Shown here one piece after another: positions 52,801 through 61,633 of a stretch of 64,000 nt of DNA; position 1 is the stretch's first letter; every line of letters begins with the position of its first letter. The stretch is from Phragmitibacter sp965284365 (GTDB lineage Bacteria; Verrucomicrobiota; Verrucomicrobiia; Verrucomicrobiales; Verrucomicrobiaceae), in contig OZ260079.1 in NCBI GenBank assembly GCA_965284365.1, forward strand, positions 6,076,001-6,140,000. The letters run 5' to 3'. Made by a program: the position numbers and the translations under genes. The notes below the pieces were generated by a model. The model saw nothing but the letters and a program-made list of their open reading frames with translations. It made no database searches and had not been told where the DNA came from.

Positions 52801-55800
52801 ACAAGGCAAAGCTACACTGTGTCCCCGCCATAATCGCGGTCACGGACTTACCATGGAGGGCGGTTCCCTCATCGGTCCTCACCTCCTTGGCGACGACGTA
52901 CGAATTTGCGCTGCCGTTTCCGATCTCACCCTTGGAACCTTTACCCCAAGCAGCGACAGTGCCATCCGAACACAAAGCCATGCCGTGGTGTGCACCTGCG
53001 CTAATGGCGACCACCTTTTTGCCATTCAAAGCGGAGATAGAGTACATGCTCACCTCCACAGGGCTTGTGTACGAACTCGTTACGGTGAAGGCCCCGAGCT
53101 GACCGTTTGAATTGGAACCCCAGGCCGCTACGGTCCCGTCCGAACACAACGCCAGACTGAAATGAAGACCTGTAGCAATCGCCACCACAGTTTTCCCGTA
53201 AAGCGCCGAGTCTTCTCCCATGTAAACAGCCACGGGCAGGGCACGAGGGGTATTCGTAAGGTCGCCGAGTTCGCCATTGGTGTTCTCTCCCCAGGCAGCC
53301 ACAGTGCCATCGGAGCACAAAGCCAGGCTGTGAGATTCACTGCTCGCCACACTGACCACCGTCTTGCCCGCCAGCATGCCTGTAGCCGTGATTGGCTGCG
53401 GAATATTGCTTGCAGCGGAGGTTCCGGTTCCGAGTTGTCCCCACTGATTGCGCCCCCAGGCAAATATCCGGCTATATTTCCAAACCAGCACCAGATCATT
53501 GCCCGTGCCACCATAATAATTTGCCACGAACTCATAGCTTCTGCCTTCGAAATTGAGTGTCACCGTCTGCCCTTGGGCCAGATTGTTGAAGGTGCCGACG
53601 ATGAAATCGATACCCGTACTTTTCACCACTGTGAGATTCGTGCCAATCGCCGGCGCAAAGTTAAGGAAAAGATTCAGCGTGCCGCCTGTGGTCACTACAT
53701 TTAGAGAAGTTACAGGCACGTCTGTCGCTGCACTGAAAGTGGCATTCAACGTCGAGAACATCCACATCAGCACGAGGTCATTGCCCGTACCGCCGTAATA
53801 GTTCGCCATGAAATTGTAGCTCTGACCGCCATAATTCAGAGTTACCACTTGCCCCTGGGCCAGGTTGGTAAATGTGCCGTCGATGGGGGCAGCACCGGTA
53901 TTGTCGATCACTGTTAGACTCGTGCCCGGCATTGGCGTGTAGCCGAGGGACAGATTCAGCGTGCTTCCACTGGCTTCAATGTCGGGCACGGCAATGGGCA
54001 CGTCTGTCGCCGCACTGAAAGAGGCCGCCAACGTACCAGCAGGAGTGACAAATGTCTCGTCACTCCCATATCTCACCGTGTCTGCGCTGCCCCCCTTTAC
54101 ACGGAAGTGGTAGGTGGTGCCGGGGACCAGGCCAGTTAGTTTGGCGTTCACCGGCGTCTCAACATTCGTGGCGACAGGAGAAGATGTGCTCTCAATATTC
54201 AGGCCGTAGGCGGAGGTAAACCCATAGTCGAAGGACACCGCCGTGCTGGCTCTGTAAACGCCCACCACACCGGACAACGTGGCCCCATTACCGGTGACAT
54301 AAGACGCCGAGAGCGTGCGGACATACGGACGTGGTAGTCCTCCCCCCACTACCGCGAGGGAGTGAGATCCGCCGTTGCCGCCATTTTTGATGGTCACAAA
54401 CTTCTCTTGCGGATCCAGCCTGCTGGTATTCACCGCCACTGGCACACGCCAAAGCGATGTTGAGGTGCCTTCCCCGAGCTGGCCGTATTCGTTGTTTCCC
54501 CAACTGACCAGGGTGCCATCCGAACATAAGACCAAATTGTGCTGACTTCCCGAGGCGATCTCTACCACGGTTTTATTGAAGAGAGCCGATGTCCCGGAAG
54601 CGGTGCTCACCTTCGCTGGCTGAATGAAGTAGGTGGCAGTGCTATTGTTCCCGGTCTGACCAAAAGCATTGCTTCCCCAACTGGCGAGAGAACCATCTGA
54701 GCACAAGGCCAGGCCATGTCTGCCTCCCCCTCCCAAAGCCACCACGTCCCTGTTGAGCAGTACCCCGGAGTAACTGACCGCTACGGGAGCAGGGTGATGA
54801 GTGGCAGTGTTATTTCCAAGGGTGCCATCGCTATTGTGACCCCATGCTGTGACTGAACCATCCGCACACAGAGCAAAGCTGGAATCCCACGCTGTCGCTA
54901 TTCCGGTGACCGTCTGACCATGAAGATGGGAGACCCCCAAAGTGGTGTTCACGGCAACCGGCACAGTCCTGTCCGTGCCCGAAGTATTGTCTCCGATCTG
55001 ACCATACTGATTTTCTCCCCAGGCGGCGAGCGTGCCATCCGAGCAAAGGGCCATGCTATGATCTCCACCCGCGGCAATGGCTACGACCATCTTCGCATGG
55101 AGAGCCGAAACTCCAGCAGTCTTGCTGACGAGAATCGGCTTATAGCTGTTTGTACGAGCGCTGTTACCGAGCTGATAATTGTCACCATAGCCCCAAGCGG
55201 CCACCGTTCCGTCCGAACACAGAGCCAGACTGTGACTCCCTCCCGCTGCGATGGCCACTACTGTTTTATTGTAAAGGGCGGATGCGGAACCCGCGTCTAC
55301 CGCCACTGGCGTGGTTCGGCTAGTGTTGGAGTTGTCGCCAAGCTGACCGGAAGAATTGGCCCCCCAGGCGGCAATCGTGCCGTCCGAGCATAACGCCAGG
55401 CTGTGACTGCCCCCAGTAGCCACGCTCAGCACTGTTTTGCCCGCTAACACGCCGGTGGCCGTTACCGGCAGCGGAACATTGCTATTCGTGCCCGTCCCAT
55501 TGCCAAGTTTGCCAGAGGTATTACTCCCCCATGAAAACACTCGATTGTATCTCCATACCAGCACCAGATCATTGCCGGTGCCGCCGTAGTAGTTCGCCAC
55601 GAAGTCATAAAGGATGCCTTCATGACTAAGAGTGACAATTTGCCCCTGGGCCAGATTGCCAAAAGTTCCGGCGATGAAATCGATACCCGTATTTTTCACC
55701 ACCGTGAGGGTCGTGCCGATGGTAGGAGCATAGTTTAAGGATAGATTCAATGCGTAGCCCGCGGCCGTGAAGTTATTAGTGGTAACGGGCACGTCTGTGG

Positions 55801-57712
55801 CGGTGCTGAAAGTGGCATCCACCATGCCTGCTGATGAACTGAAAGTCTGGTCGCCCCCGTAGCCGACCGTAGCCACATTCACTCCTTTGATGCGGTAGTG
55901 GTAGGTTGCGCCGGGCTGTAATCCGGAGAGCACGGCGATCACCGCAGTATCACCGGTGCCGGTCAATGGCGAAGGAACGGCCTCCACGTTCATCCCATAC
56001 GCAGTCGTCAAGCCGTATTCAAAAGACACGGCCGTATCATGGCCGAGGGCATTTACGGTGCCGTTCAGAGTGGCTCCCGTAGTGGTGATGGTAGTGGCAG
56101 TGCCCGTGGTGACAACTGGCGGAGGGAGAGGTCCGCTTATGATGGCCAGTGAGTGATCGGACTCACCTACACCGTGAAGGGCTGCAAAAGTTTCGCCAGC
56201 CCTCAAGTTCGTGGTGAGCACCGCCACTGGGGCCTGGCGGCTCGCTACAATGGTGCCATCCCCGATCTGACCAATGTTGTTGCGTCCCCAGGCTGCCACG
56301 GTGCCATCCGAGCATAGTGCCTGGCTATAGAATAGACCTGCCGCAATGGCCACTACTTGCTTGTTGTAGAGCGCGGAGACCCCGGAGGCTTCATTCACAA
56401 CCACCGGTGTGGGGCGGGCAATGGTGCTGTTGTCCCCCACCTGGCCGTAGGTATTGGTCCCCCAGGCGGCGAGGGTGCCATCCGAGCACAAGGCAAGGCC
56501 ATGGTAAATCCCTCCTGACATGGCCACCACGGTGCGGCCCGCGAGCACACCCGAATTGTTGATCGATACCGGTGCTGGCCGCTGCGTATTGGTGCCATCT
56601 CCAAGATTGTAGGAACTATTGTTACCCCAAGCGGCAACGGTGCCGTCCGAACACAGAGCGAAGTTGGAATCAAACACCGCCGTGATGGCCGTGACCGTTC
56701 TATCGTATAGAGCAGAGACACCGGAGGCGGTGCTCACCGAAGTCGGCACTACCCGGTTCGTGCCGTTCCCTGAGGTATTGTCCCCGATCTGGCCCAACGA
56801 GTTGTAACCCCAGGCGGCCACAGTGCCGTCTGAGCACAACGCCACGCTATGAAAACTCCCCGCAGCAATGGCCGTCACTGTTTTGTTAAAGAGGGCGGAC
56901 TCTCCGGAGGTGGTGCTGACGGCAGTAGGCACCGGACGGTTAATTCCGGAAATGCTGTTACCTATCTGACCGTAGCCATTGTGACCCCAGACGGCCACGG
57001 TGCCATCCGAACACAGGGCCATGCTGTGATTCGAGCCTGCGGCGATGGCTGCCACGGTTTTGCCGTGGAGCGCGGACACTCCAGAGGTTGTATTCACCAG
57101 CACTGGGGTGCTGCGGGTGATGGTGCTATCGTCACCGAGCTGACCGTGGAAATTGGAACCCCAAGCCGCGAGCGTGCCGTCAGAACACAAAGCGATGCTG
57201 TGATATTGGCCACTCGCCACACTGATGATCGTCTTGCCCGCCAACACGCCCGTTCCTGTCACGGGTACGGGAAGACTGCTGGCAGTAGTAGTCCCATTTC
57301 CGAGCTGGCTGTTGTTGTTGTAGCCCCAGGCAAAGACGCGATTGTTCTTCCACACCAGCACGAGGTCATTGCCCGTACCGCCATAATAGTTCGCCACGAA
57401 GTCATAAGTCGTGCCTTCAAAGCTGAGGGTAACGGTTTGTCCCTGCGCCAGATTGGCAAACCTCCCGGTGATGAAAGAAAGTCCGGTGTTCTGCACCACC
57501 ATCAGGTTCGTGCCGATAGCTGGCGCGTAGTTCAGGGAGAGTGTGGCGTTGGCTCCGGTTGCATCGAAGGTAGTGGCCGTGACGGGAACATCGGTGGCCG
57601 ATTGGAATGTCGCGGTAATATCATTGGCCGCCCGGGCTTGTTCTGATCCGAGGACCAGAGAAAGCATGCTGATGAAGAGCCAGACAAGGCTCGAATGCGA
57701 GCGGAGACGCAT
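49811..57712 (-). CDS. Giant secreted RCC1-propeller/Fn3 modular protein
   Basis: About 2,633 residues from ATG 57712, with signal peptide MRLRSHSSLVWLFISMLSLV. The order is beta-rich segment (ATFQSATDVPV, NLAQGQTVTLSFEGTTYDFV), seven RCC1 blades (core ALCSDGTVAAWG, then GQLGDN), and an Fn3-like segment (GATLNGTVNALGHDTAVSF, GATYHYRIKG). This unit occurs four times. One extra beta-rich segment stands between units 2 and 3. The end (QIWRQTYFGTWENTGNAADT) is a domain common at the C-terminus of verrucomicrobial secreted proteins. RCC1 propellers usually bind proteins or act as scaffolds. It is on the cell surface or secreted, and its ligand is unknown. Confidence 0.9.
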   Translation of the reverse strand: MRLRSHSSLVWLFISMLSLVLGSEQARAANDITATFQSATDVPVTATTFDATGANATLSLNYAPAIGTNLMVVQNTGLSFITGRFANLAQGQTVTLSFEGTTYDFVANYYGGTGNDLVLVWKNNRVFAWGYNNNSQLGNGTTTASSLPVPVTGTGVLAGKTIISVASGQYHSIALCSDGTLAAWGSNFHGQLGDDSTITRSTPVLVNTTSGVSALHGKTVAAIAAGSNHSMALCSDGTVAVWGHNGYGQIGNSISGINRPVPTAVSTTSGESALFNKTVTAIAAGSFHSVALCSDGTVAAWGYNSLGQIGDNTSGNGTNRVVPTSVSTASGVSALYDRTVTAITAVFDSNFALCSDGTVAAWGNNSSYNLGDGTNTQRPAPVSINNSGVLAGRTVVAMSGGIYHGLALCSDGTLAAWGTNTYGQVGDNSTIARPTPVVVNEASGVSALYNKQVVAIAAGLFYSQALCSDGTVAAWGRNNIGQIGDGTIVASRQAPVAVLTTNLRAGETFAALHGVGESDHSLAIISGPLPPPVVTTGTATTITTTGATLNGTVNALGHDTAVSFEYGLTTAYGMNVEAVPSPLTGTGDTAVIAVLSGLQPGATYHYRIKGVNVATVGYGGDQTFSSSAGMVDATFSTATDVPVTTNNFTAAGYALNLSLNYAPTIGTTLTVVKNTGIDFIAGTFGNLAQGQIVTLSHEGILYDFVANYYGGTGNDLVLVWRYNRVFSWGSNTSGKLGNGTGTNSNVPLPVTATGVLAGKTVLSVATGGSHSLALCSDGTIAAWGANSSGQLGDNSNTSRTTPVAVDAGSASALYNKTVVAIAAGGSHSLALCSDGTVAAWGYGDNYQLGNSARTNSYKPILVSKTAGVSALHAKMVVAIAAGGDHSMALCSDGTLAAWGENQYGQIGDNTSGTDRTVPVAVNTTLGVSHLHGQTVTGIATAWDSSFALCADGSVTAWGHNSDGTLGNNTATHHPAPVAVSYSGVLLNRDVVALGGGGRHGLALCSDGSLASWGSNAFGQTGNNSTATYFIQPAKVSTASGTSALFNKTVVEIASGSQHNLVLCSDGTLVSWGNNEYGQLGEGTSTSLWRVPVAVNTSRLDPQEKFVTIKNGGNGGSHSLAVVGGGLPRPYVRTLSASYVTGNGATLSGVVGVYRASTAVSFDYGFTSAYGLNIESTSSPVATNVETPVNAKLTGLVPGTTYHFRVKGGSADTVRYGSDETFVTPAGTLAASFSAATDVPIAVPDIEASGSTLNLSLGYTPMPGTSLTVIDNTGAAPIDGTFTNLAQGQVVTLNYGGQSYNFMANYYGGTGNDLVLMWMFSTLNATFSAATDVPVTSLNVVTTGGTLNLFLNFAPAIGTNLTVVKSTGIDFIVGTFNNLAQGQTVTLNFEGRSYEFVANYYGGTGNDLVLVWKYSRIFAWGRNQWGQLGTGTSAASNIPQPITATGMLAGKTVVSVASSESHSLALCSDGTVAAWGENTNGELGDLTNTPRALPVAVYMGEDSALYGKTVVAIATGLHFSLALCSDGTVAAWGSNSNGQLGAFTVTSSYTSPVEVSMYSISALNGKKVVAISAGAHHGMALCSDGTVAAWGKGSKGEIGNGSANSYVVAKEVRTDEGTALHGKSVTAIMAGTQCSFALCSDGTVAVWGAYPQGSGISRLLPLDITSQGVLATRTVVGIAAGYDHTLFLCSDGTVAGSGENGYGQIGDNTSGTDRNVPVLVNTASGISALHNKTVVGIAASRQFSRALCSDGTVATWGNNLYGQLGDGTDMIRRAPTATVTTKLAAGESFQAISASGESEHSLSIVTGPAPPIVSTLAATSVTDSGATLHGTVNAGGNSTDVTFDYGYSAAYGMSAAGTPTPVTGLTDTAVNAALTGLNPGTTYHYRAKGVNGATAAYGSGQTFSTPLGTVSATFNSGNEVPLTTGNFTATGGTLNLSLNYAPAVGTNLTVVNNTGIPFIAGAFSNLAQGQTVTLSYEGRTYDFVANYFGGTGNDLVLVWKYNRAFAWGTNTYGQLGNGSMSSADNPLPQPVIATSVLGGKTAISLACGDAHSLALCSDGTVAAWGRNANGQLGDSSLIQRTTPVAVNAESGVSALHGKTVVAVAAGAYHSLALCSDGTVSSWGYNNFGQLGDNSTTNRNVPVAVNTISGVSALDGKTVVAIAAGGTHSMALCSDGTVVTWGSNSYGQLGENPSSPSRRLVPVAVNTASGVSALFGKTVTAIAAGTDSSFALCSDGRVTAWGYNSGYHLGDGTTTNRLVPVSVRHLGALANKTVVAIAAGVTHALALCSDGSLAAWGSNSTGQLGDNSTSTRSTPVVVNRDSGISALYDKTVVGIAAGSTYSQAICSDGTLATWGGGGGRGGSSTIKIVPEAVPATYLAAGERFVALHEESKSDLVLAIVGSPTPPLVNTVAAYSVSSHGATLNGLVNALAGSAVVSFDYGPTTDYGMNVTAAPSPVTGSIDTAVNAVVAGLQPTTTYHFRVKATTSIGEFYGEDMTFTTPMSAQQIWRQTYFGTWENTGNAADTATPQNDGISNLMKFALGMSPTVPGQLAFATNRSGNNFVFTYTRSKTAAQAGVGFAVKWSTTPNAPPANWSSVGVVESAPQDLGYDLEQITATVPAGSDDRLFVHLEVTGP

Positions 57713-58171
57713 CGTGAAGAGCGAGAGCGGGTGAGGCAGACCACCCACCGTTGGTGGGCCACGGGACTAATTGGTTTTGAGGGAATAAGTTATTCGGTCA
57801 AATCCAGCAAATCACAAGGACTTTTGCCTATCACTGGTAGGCAGACGGATTATGGTTTTGCTGACAATTGGACTGGTCGTTAGGTTCCGTTCGGATTCGT
57901 TTTCAATGAAGCCAGTGATCGTGCAATTATTCCGACACGTGTGTGTCGTGATTCGTGATTCGGATTTCGAGCAAGGTTCCTCGACTTGACCGCGTTTGCT
58001 GGACACCTCGGCCGAGTGGCTTCACTACGCACTGGAGAGTGCAGAACCAAAAACCTTAGCTTTCCAGGTGCGCTGACGAGACGGAGGCTAGCCGCTTTGG
58101 GGCAGCTCTCTACCGACACAGGATGAAGTCAGCCCTAAGAGGCGGCGTCTTCGGCCTCTCGTTCCGATTTC
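57713..58171. other. Leader and spacer region without gene
   Basis: About 460 bases. Close to the giant gene lies a hairpin, CCCACC-GTT-GGTGGG (57744-57758), in its leader. The rest shows no gene, no repeat of the known families and no ribosome binding site for the giant gene. Confidence 0.4.
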
Positions 58172-58648
58172 TTATACCGCATCGGCAGCGCGTTCCACTT
58201 CGGCGATGTCGATCTTGATCATCTTTACCATGGCCTCCATGGCGCGGCGGGCGCGGGCGGGGTCGGGGTCTCTGATGAGCTCCAGAAGGCGGGTCGGTGT
58301 GACCTGCCAGAATACGCCGAAGCGATCCTTGCACCAGCCGCAGGCGACTTCCGAGCCGCCATCGGCGGTGAGGGCGGCCCAGAGGCGGTCGGTTTCGGCC
58401 TGATCCTCGCAATTGATGAGGAACGAGACGGCCTCGGTGAAGGTGAAGCCCGGGGTGTTCAGCGCGAGGTAGGAATGACCGGCCAGGGTGAACTCGACCA
58501 TGAGGACCGTGCCGGCAGTGCCGCCTTGGGTGTCCATGGGCGACTGAAGCACGCGGTCGATCTGTGAGTTCGGCAGGAGGGAGACGTAGAACCGGGCGGC
58601 TTCTTCGGCCTGGCCGTCGAAGGAGAGGAAGGGCGTGATTTTGTTCAT
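58172..58648 (-). CDS. VOC-family protein (PhnB/glyoxalase-like)
   Basis: 158 residues from ATG 58648. Pattern NKITPFLSFDGQAEEAARFY, VEFTLAGHSYLALNTPGFTF, LINCEDQAETDRLWAALTAD, ACGWCKDRFGVFWQVTPTRL fits PhnB/3-demethylubiquinone-methyltransferase-like VOC proteins. The metal ligands cannot be confirmed. Its start overlaps the upstream gene by four bases, so they form an operon. Confidence 0.8.
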   Translation of the reverse strand: MNKITPFLSFDGQAEEAARFYVSLLPNSQIDRVLQSPMDTQGGTAGTVLMVEFTLAGHSYLALNTPGFTFTEAVSFLINCEDQAETDRLWAALTADGGSEVACGWCKDRFGVFWQVTPTRLLELIRDPDPARARRAMEAMVKMIKIDIAEVERAADAV

Positions 58649-59085
58649 GGGGACGGCGGAACGGCGTGTGTCACCAGTAGGTGGTTTGGTCTTTCTCTTG
58701 GTAGCGGTATGCCGAACTTGTATCCCAAAAACAAACGCAAGGTGAGCCATGCTTCGGGTATTTGGGCCTCCTTCGCATCGTCATTCCTGGTGACTGTTCT
58801 GTGCTCAAAGTCAAACACCTGTTTTCTCGGACGATATCGGACCAGAAGGATGTTGTCATTTAAGTAAAGCTCTTCCTGTGGCGAGAGCAGCAATATCCCT
58901 CCCATAGTCTGCGTAGCATGAAGATCAGCCGGGGCGCAGCAGTGCAGATCGTGAACCAATTGCCGCATCGGTGCGTATTCTGGATTGCTCGAAGCAAAGG
59001 AGTCAAAGTCGTGAAGAACCTTAGGCCACGGCATTGTGCATCCATGGCGAAAGCGAGTCCCAAAAGATGAGCGCCGTATTTTCAT
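58645..59085 (-). CDS. Hypothetical protein, 146 aa
   Basis: No family is recognised. It is mixed alpha/beta with LHCCAPADLHATQTM, EELYLNDNILLVRYRPRKQV and AWLTLRLFLGYKFG. It overlaps the VOC gene by four bases (ATGA), which supports real translation and coupling. The start may be Met 1 or Met 18. Confidence 0.55.
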   Translation of the reverse strand: MKIRRSSFGTRFRHGCTMPWPKVLHDFDSFASSNPEYAPMRQLVHDLHCCAPADLHATQTMGGILLLSPQEELYLNDNILLVRYRPRKQVFDFEHRTVTRNDDAKEAQIPEAWLTLRLFLGYKFGIPLPRERPNHLLVTHAVPPSP

Positions 59086-59202
59086 ATCAGACCAAATTGA
59101 TCAAACATTACTACTGTTTCGATCATCCTGCTGCGTTATAGCCCACAAGGTTGTCCAACATCAATCAACAAATCTGTGGGCTAATTGATGGTCATTGATC
59201 TC

Positions 59203-59949
59203 TCACGCATTAAAACCTCCATCTATGGTGAGACTTGCACCGGTGACGTAACCGGCTTCAGGGCCGGCCAGGTAGGCGACCATGGCGGCAATCTCTTCGG
59301 CGGTGCCGTAGCGTGGGACGGCCATGAATTGCTTTTTGAGCATGTCGGCGAACTCGCCTTTGTCAGGGTTCATGTCCGTGTTCACGGGGCCGGGCTGGAC
59401 GTTGTTGATGGTGATACCGCGGGGGCCGAGGTCGCGGGCCAGACCCTGGACCAAGCCCTGGAGGGCGGACTTGCTCATCGCATAGACACCTCCGCCCTGA
59501 AAGGGCATGCGTTCGGCATTGCAACTGCCGATGTTGATGATGCGTCCCCCGTCTTTCATGTGCTTGACGGCGGCCTGGGTGGCGACAAAGACGGCCCGCA
59601 CATTGATGGCGATGGTGCGGTCAAAGTCTTCGAGCTTGAAGTCGTCAATGGAGCCAAGCGCCAGCACGCCGGCGTTGTTAATAAGGATGTCTATGCCGCC
59701 CAATTCGCTGACCGTGCGCTCGACAGCGGCAATGACCGCGCTCGCGTCGGCACTGTCGGACTGAATGGCTATGGCTTTGACGCCGAAGGCCTGTGCTTCT
59801 TTGGCGGTATCATTAGCTCGGTCGGGCGAACTGGCATAGGTGAATGCGACATCGGCGCCTTCGCTGGCAAGACGCTTGACGATGGCGGCGCCGATCCCGC
59901 GGCTGCCTCCGGTGACAAGGGCGCGTTTGTTTTTGAGGGTTTGATTCAT
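59203..59949 (-). CDS. Short-chain dehydrogenase/reductase
   Basis: 248 residues. The cofactor motif TGGSRGIG is at 13-20, NNAG at 91-94, and the catalytic residues are Ser 142, Tyr 156 and Lys 160 (VYAMSK). The end ASLTIDGGFNA is typical of classical FabG-like enzymes. The enzyme uses NAD(P)H; the substrate is unknown. Convergent with nothing; follows the GH99-like gene by about 50 bases on the same strand. Confidence 0.9.
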   Translation of the reverse strand: MNQTLKNKRALVTGGSRGIGAAIVKRLASEGADVAFTYASSPDRANDTAKEAQAFGVKAIAIQSDSADASAVIAAVERTVSELGGIDILINNAGVLALGSIDDFKLEDFDRTIAINVRAVFVATQAAVKHMKDGGRIINIGSCNAERMPFQGGGVYAMSKSALQGLVQGLARDLGPRGITINNVQPGPVNTDMNPDKGEFADMLKKQFMAVPRYGTAEEIAAMVAYLAGPEAGYVTGASLTIDGGFNA

Positions 59950-59997
59950 GTGTTTGGATTGGTTTTGGAGTGGGATGTGGCGACTTGTTAGTCGACT

Positions 59998-61107
59998 TCA
60001 GGGTTGTGCCAACGCGGCTCCCATCGCCTTGACGCGGGCGTCTGCTTCGCCCTGCGTGGGGCAGAGCCATCCTCCTTCGTCGTGTTCGTTCCAAGCGTAG
60101 ATGATGACCGTCTGTGCTTCCGCGTCAGATGGGTGGCTGCGCGTCCACTCAACGGCTTTCCTGACGTGCTCGCCAATCTCCGCGGGTTTTGGTTGCTGAT
60201 AGAACCGCTCAATATCGGCACCCCATCCTTCGTTGTGCTCCCAAAAGACGGGATTCTCGATCCGTGGCCGACGGTCCCAGCCGGTCATTGCCAGCGGAAC
60301 GACTTTGGCCCCCGTGTCAACACTGCGCTTCCAGAAGGCTTCGACATACATTGTCAGGTCCGCGAAAGGGGCGTTCTTGCCCCCAGCCTGCACGGCGTAG
60401 GCGCTGATGGCATCGCAGCCGCTGGCGTCAGCAAAAGCCTTGGCCTTATCCAGCCATGGAACCATCGCCACACAATAAGGTTCCGGCAGTCCTCGAACGC
60501 GTGCAGCGGCGCGGAGCCCTTCAAGCGCCTTGCGAAAACCACCGGCGCTCGCCCATGCCGTCTCGTTGGTTTCCAAAGCCAAGTTCAAGATGTAGAAAAG
60601 TGGACGCCCGTTCAAGACTGTTTGGTAGTTCGGTCGTGCCATGAGGTCTACGAATCGGGCCGCTTCTGGCTCGAATGTGCTCGGGCGCCAATGGCTTACA
60701 TCGCCAATCATACAAAAGCGGACTTTGTCACTGTCTGGATTTGCCAGATAGCGCTTCAGCGCTCGGCTCATCTGGTCTTCCGTGCCATAGGCGCAAAAAG
60801 CCCAGTAATCGAGCCCCGCCGCCTGCGCATAAGCTATCTCGCGCGTCATAACTGCATCGGTATCTCCGGCGATCGTGACGGCACCTACCGAGGACAATTC
60901 GGCAAAAAACGGAAGTCTTGCCTGCCACTGTTTCGGCGAGAGACTCTTCTGCACCGCGCGCCCGATTTCACTCGCTTCGCCATGCCAAGCATCCCAACGG
61001 ATGGCACCCACAGCAACGCCACGCGCGGCAGTTCGCTCAGATGCATGACCCGCTGGTATCGCCATGAGTCCTGACGCCAGCAGGGCTAGAATTTGATGTA
61101 TCGTCAT
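59998..61107 (-). CDS. Secreted GH99-like (WbsX-type) protein
   Basis: 369 residues with signal peptide MTIHQILALLASGLMAIPAG. The pattern GAIRWDAWHGEASEIGRAVQ, YWAFCAYGTEDQMSRALKRY, LNGRPLFYILNLA, and WNEHDEGGW near the end resembles the GH99-like/WbsX glycosidase family, where a Glu in the final motif acts in catalysis. Substrate unknown (mannan or related glycans in known relatives). Confidence 0.7.
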   Translation of the reverse strand: MTIHQILALLASGLMAIPAGHASERTAARGVAVGAIRWDAWHGEASEIGRAVQKSLSPKQWQARLPFFAELSSVGAVTIAGDTDAVMTREIAYAQAAGLDYWAFCAYGTEDQMSRALKRYLANPDSDKVRFCMIGDVSHWRPSTFEPEAARFVDLMARPNYQTVLNGRPLFYILNLALETNETAWASAGGFRKALEGLRAAARVRGLPEPYCVAMVPWLDKAKAFADASGCDAISAYAVQAGGKNAPFADLTMYVEAFWKRSVDTGAKVVPLAMTGWDRRPRIENPVFWEHNEGWGADIERFYQQPKPAEIGEHVRKAVEWTRSHPSDAEAQTVIIYAWNEHDEGGWLCPTQGEADARVKAMGAALAQP

Positions 61108-61185
61108 TCAGAGATGCGCTTAGCGTCTAACGAGTGGATCGGTCGCCGTTAGTCGAATGGCTAATGCCGGCCTGAGTCAGAATCG

Positions 61186-61518
61186 CTAGGGATCATCGCG
61201 CAGATTTTGGCCGGAGGCAGAAACGGTGCTGCCCGCCCCTCTCTGAGCCGGCCAGAACCACAGCGTCAGCAACCCCGGTACGCTGACCAGGCCGAGCGCG
61301 GTGGCCCACTTTGGCAGGCGCTTGGCATTGACGACATGCGAGCAGCCCCAGGCGAAGATGATGAGGCCCATGATGATGCTGGCGTAGCCGCCCCAATAGA
61401 CCGGGCCTTTCTTCTCGAAATACTCTTTAAACAGATAGCCGAGGATTTGGAAGAAGAGACCGTAGGTCGCTCCCTGCAGCAGTCCCAGCTTCTGGTCGGC
61501 ATTCATCATCGTCATCAT
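61186..61518 (-). CDS. Small membrane protein, 110 aa
   Basis: Two or three hydrophobic segments (TYGLFFQILGYLFK, GGYASIIMGLIIFAWGCSHV, WATALGLVSVPGLLTLWFWP) and a charged tail. Candidate starts at Met 1, Met 2 and Met 5 (61506). A hairpin, GGCGCTCT-GG-AGAGCGCC (61598-61615), lies between it and the sialidase-like gene. Function unknown. Confidence 0.5.
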   Translation of the reverse strand: MMTMMNADQKLGLLQGATYGLFFQILGYLFKEYFEKKGPVYWGGYASIIMGLIIFAWGCSHVVNAKRLPKWATALGLVSVPGLLTLWFWPAQRGAGSTVSASGQNLRDDP

Positions 61519-61597
61519 CGTCGGTGATTATTATTCTGGCTGAGGATGGCGGTTGTTCAAGTAGGAGTCGTGGAGGGGGCGGGTGAGAGATATATCC

Positions 61598-61615
61598 GGC
61601 GCTCTGGAGAGCGCC
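61598..61615 (-). terminator. Perfect hairpin without T-tract, downstream of propeller gene
   Basis: GGCGCTCT-GG-AGAGCGCC, eight paired bases and a two-base loop, 19 bases after the stop of the gene 61634-62848. No run of T follows, so it may be a transcript stabiliser or weak terminator rather than a classical terminator. Confidence 0.4.
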
Positions 61616-61633
61616 CCTCCTTGGGGAAGGTGG

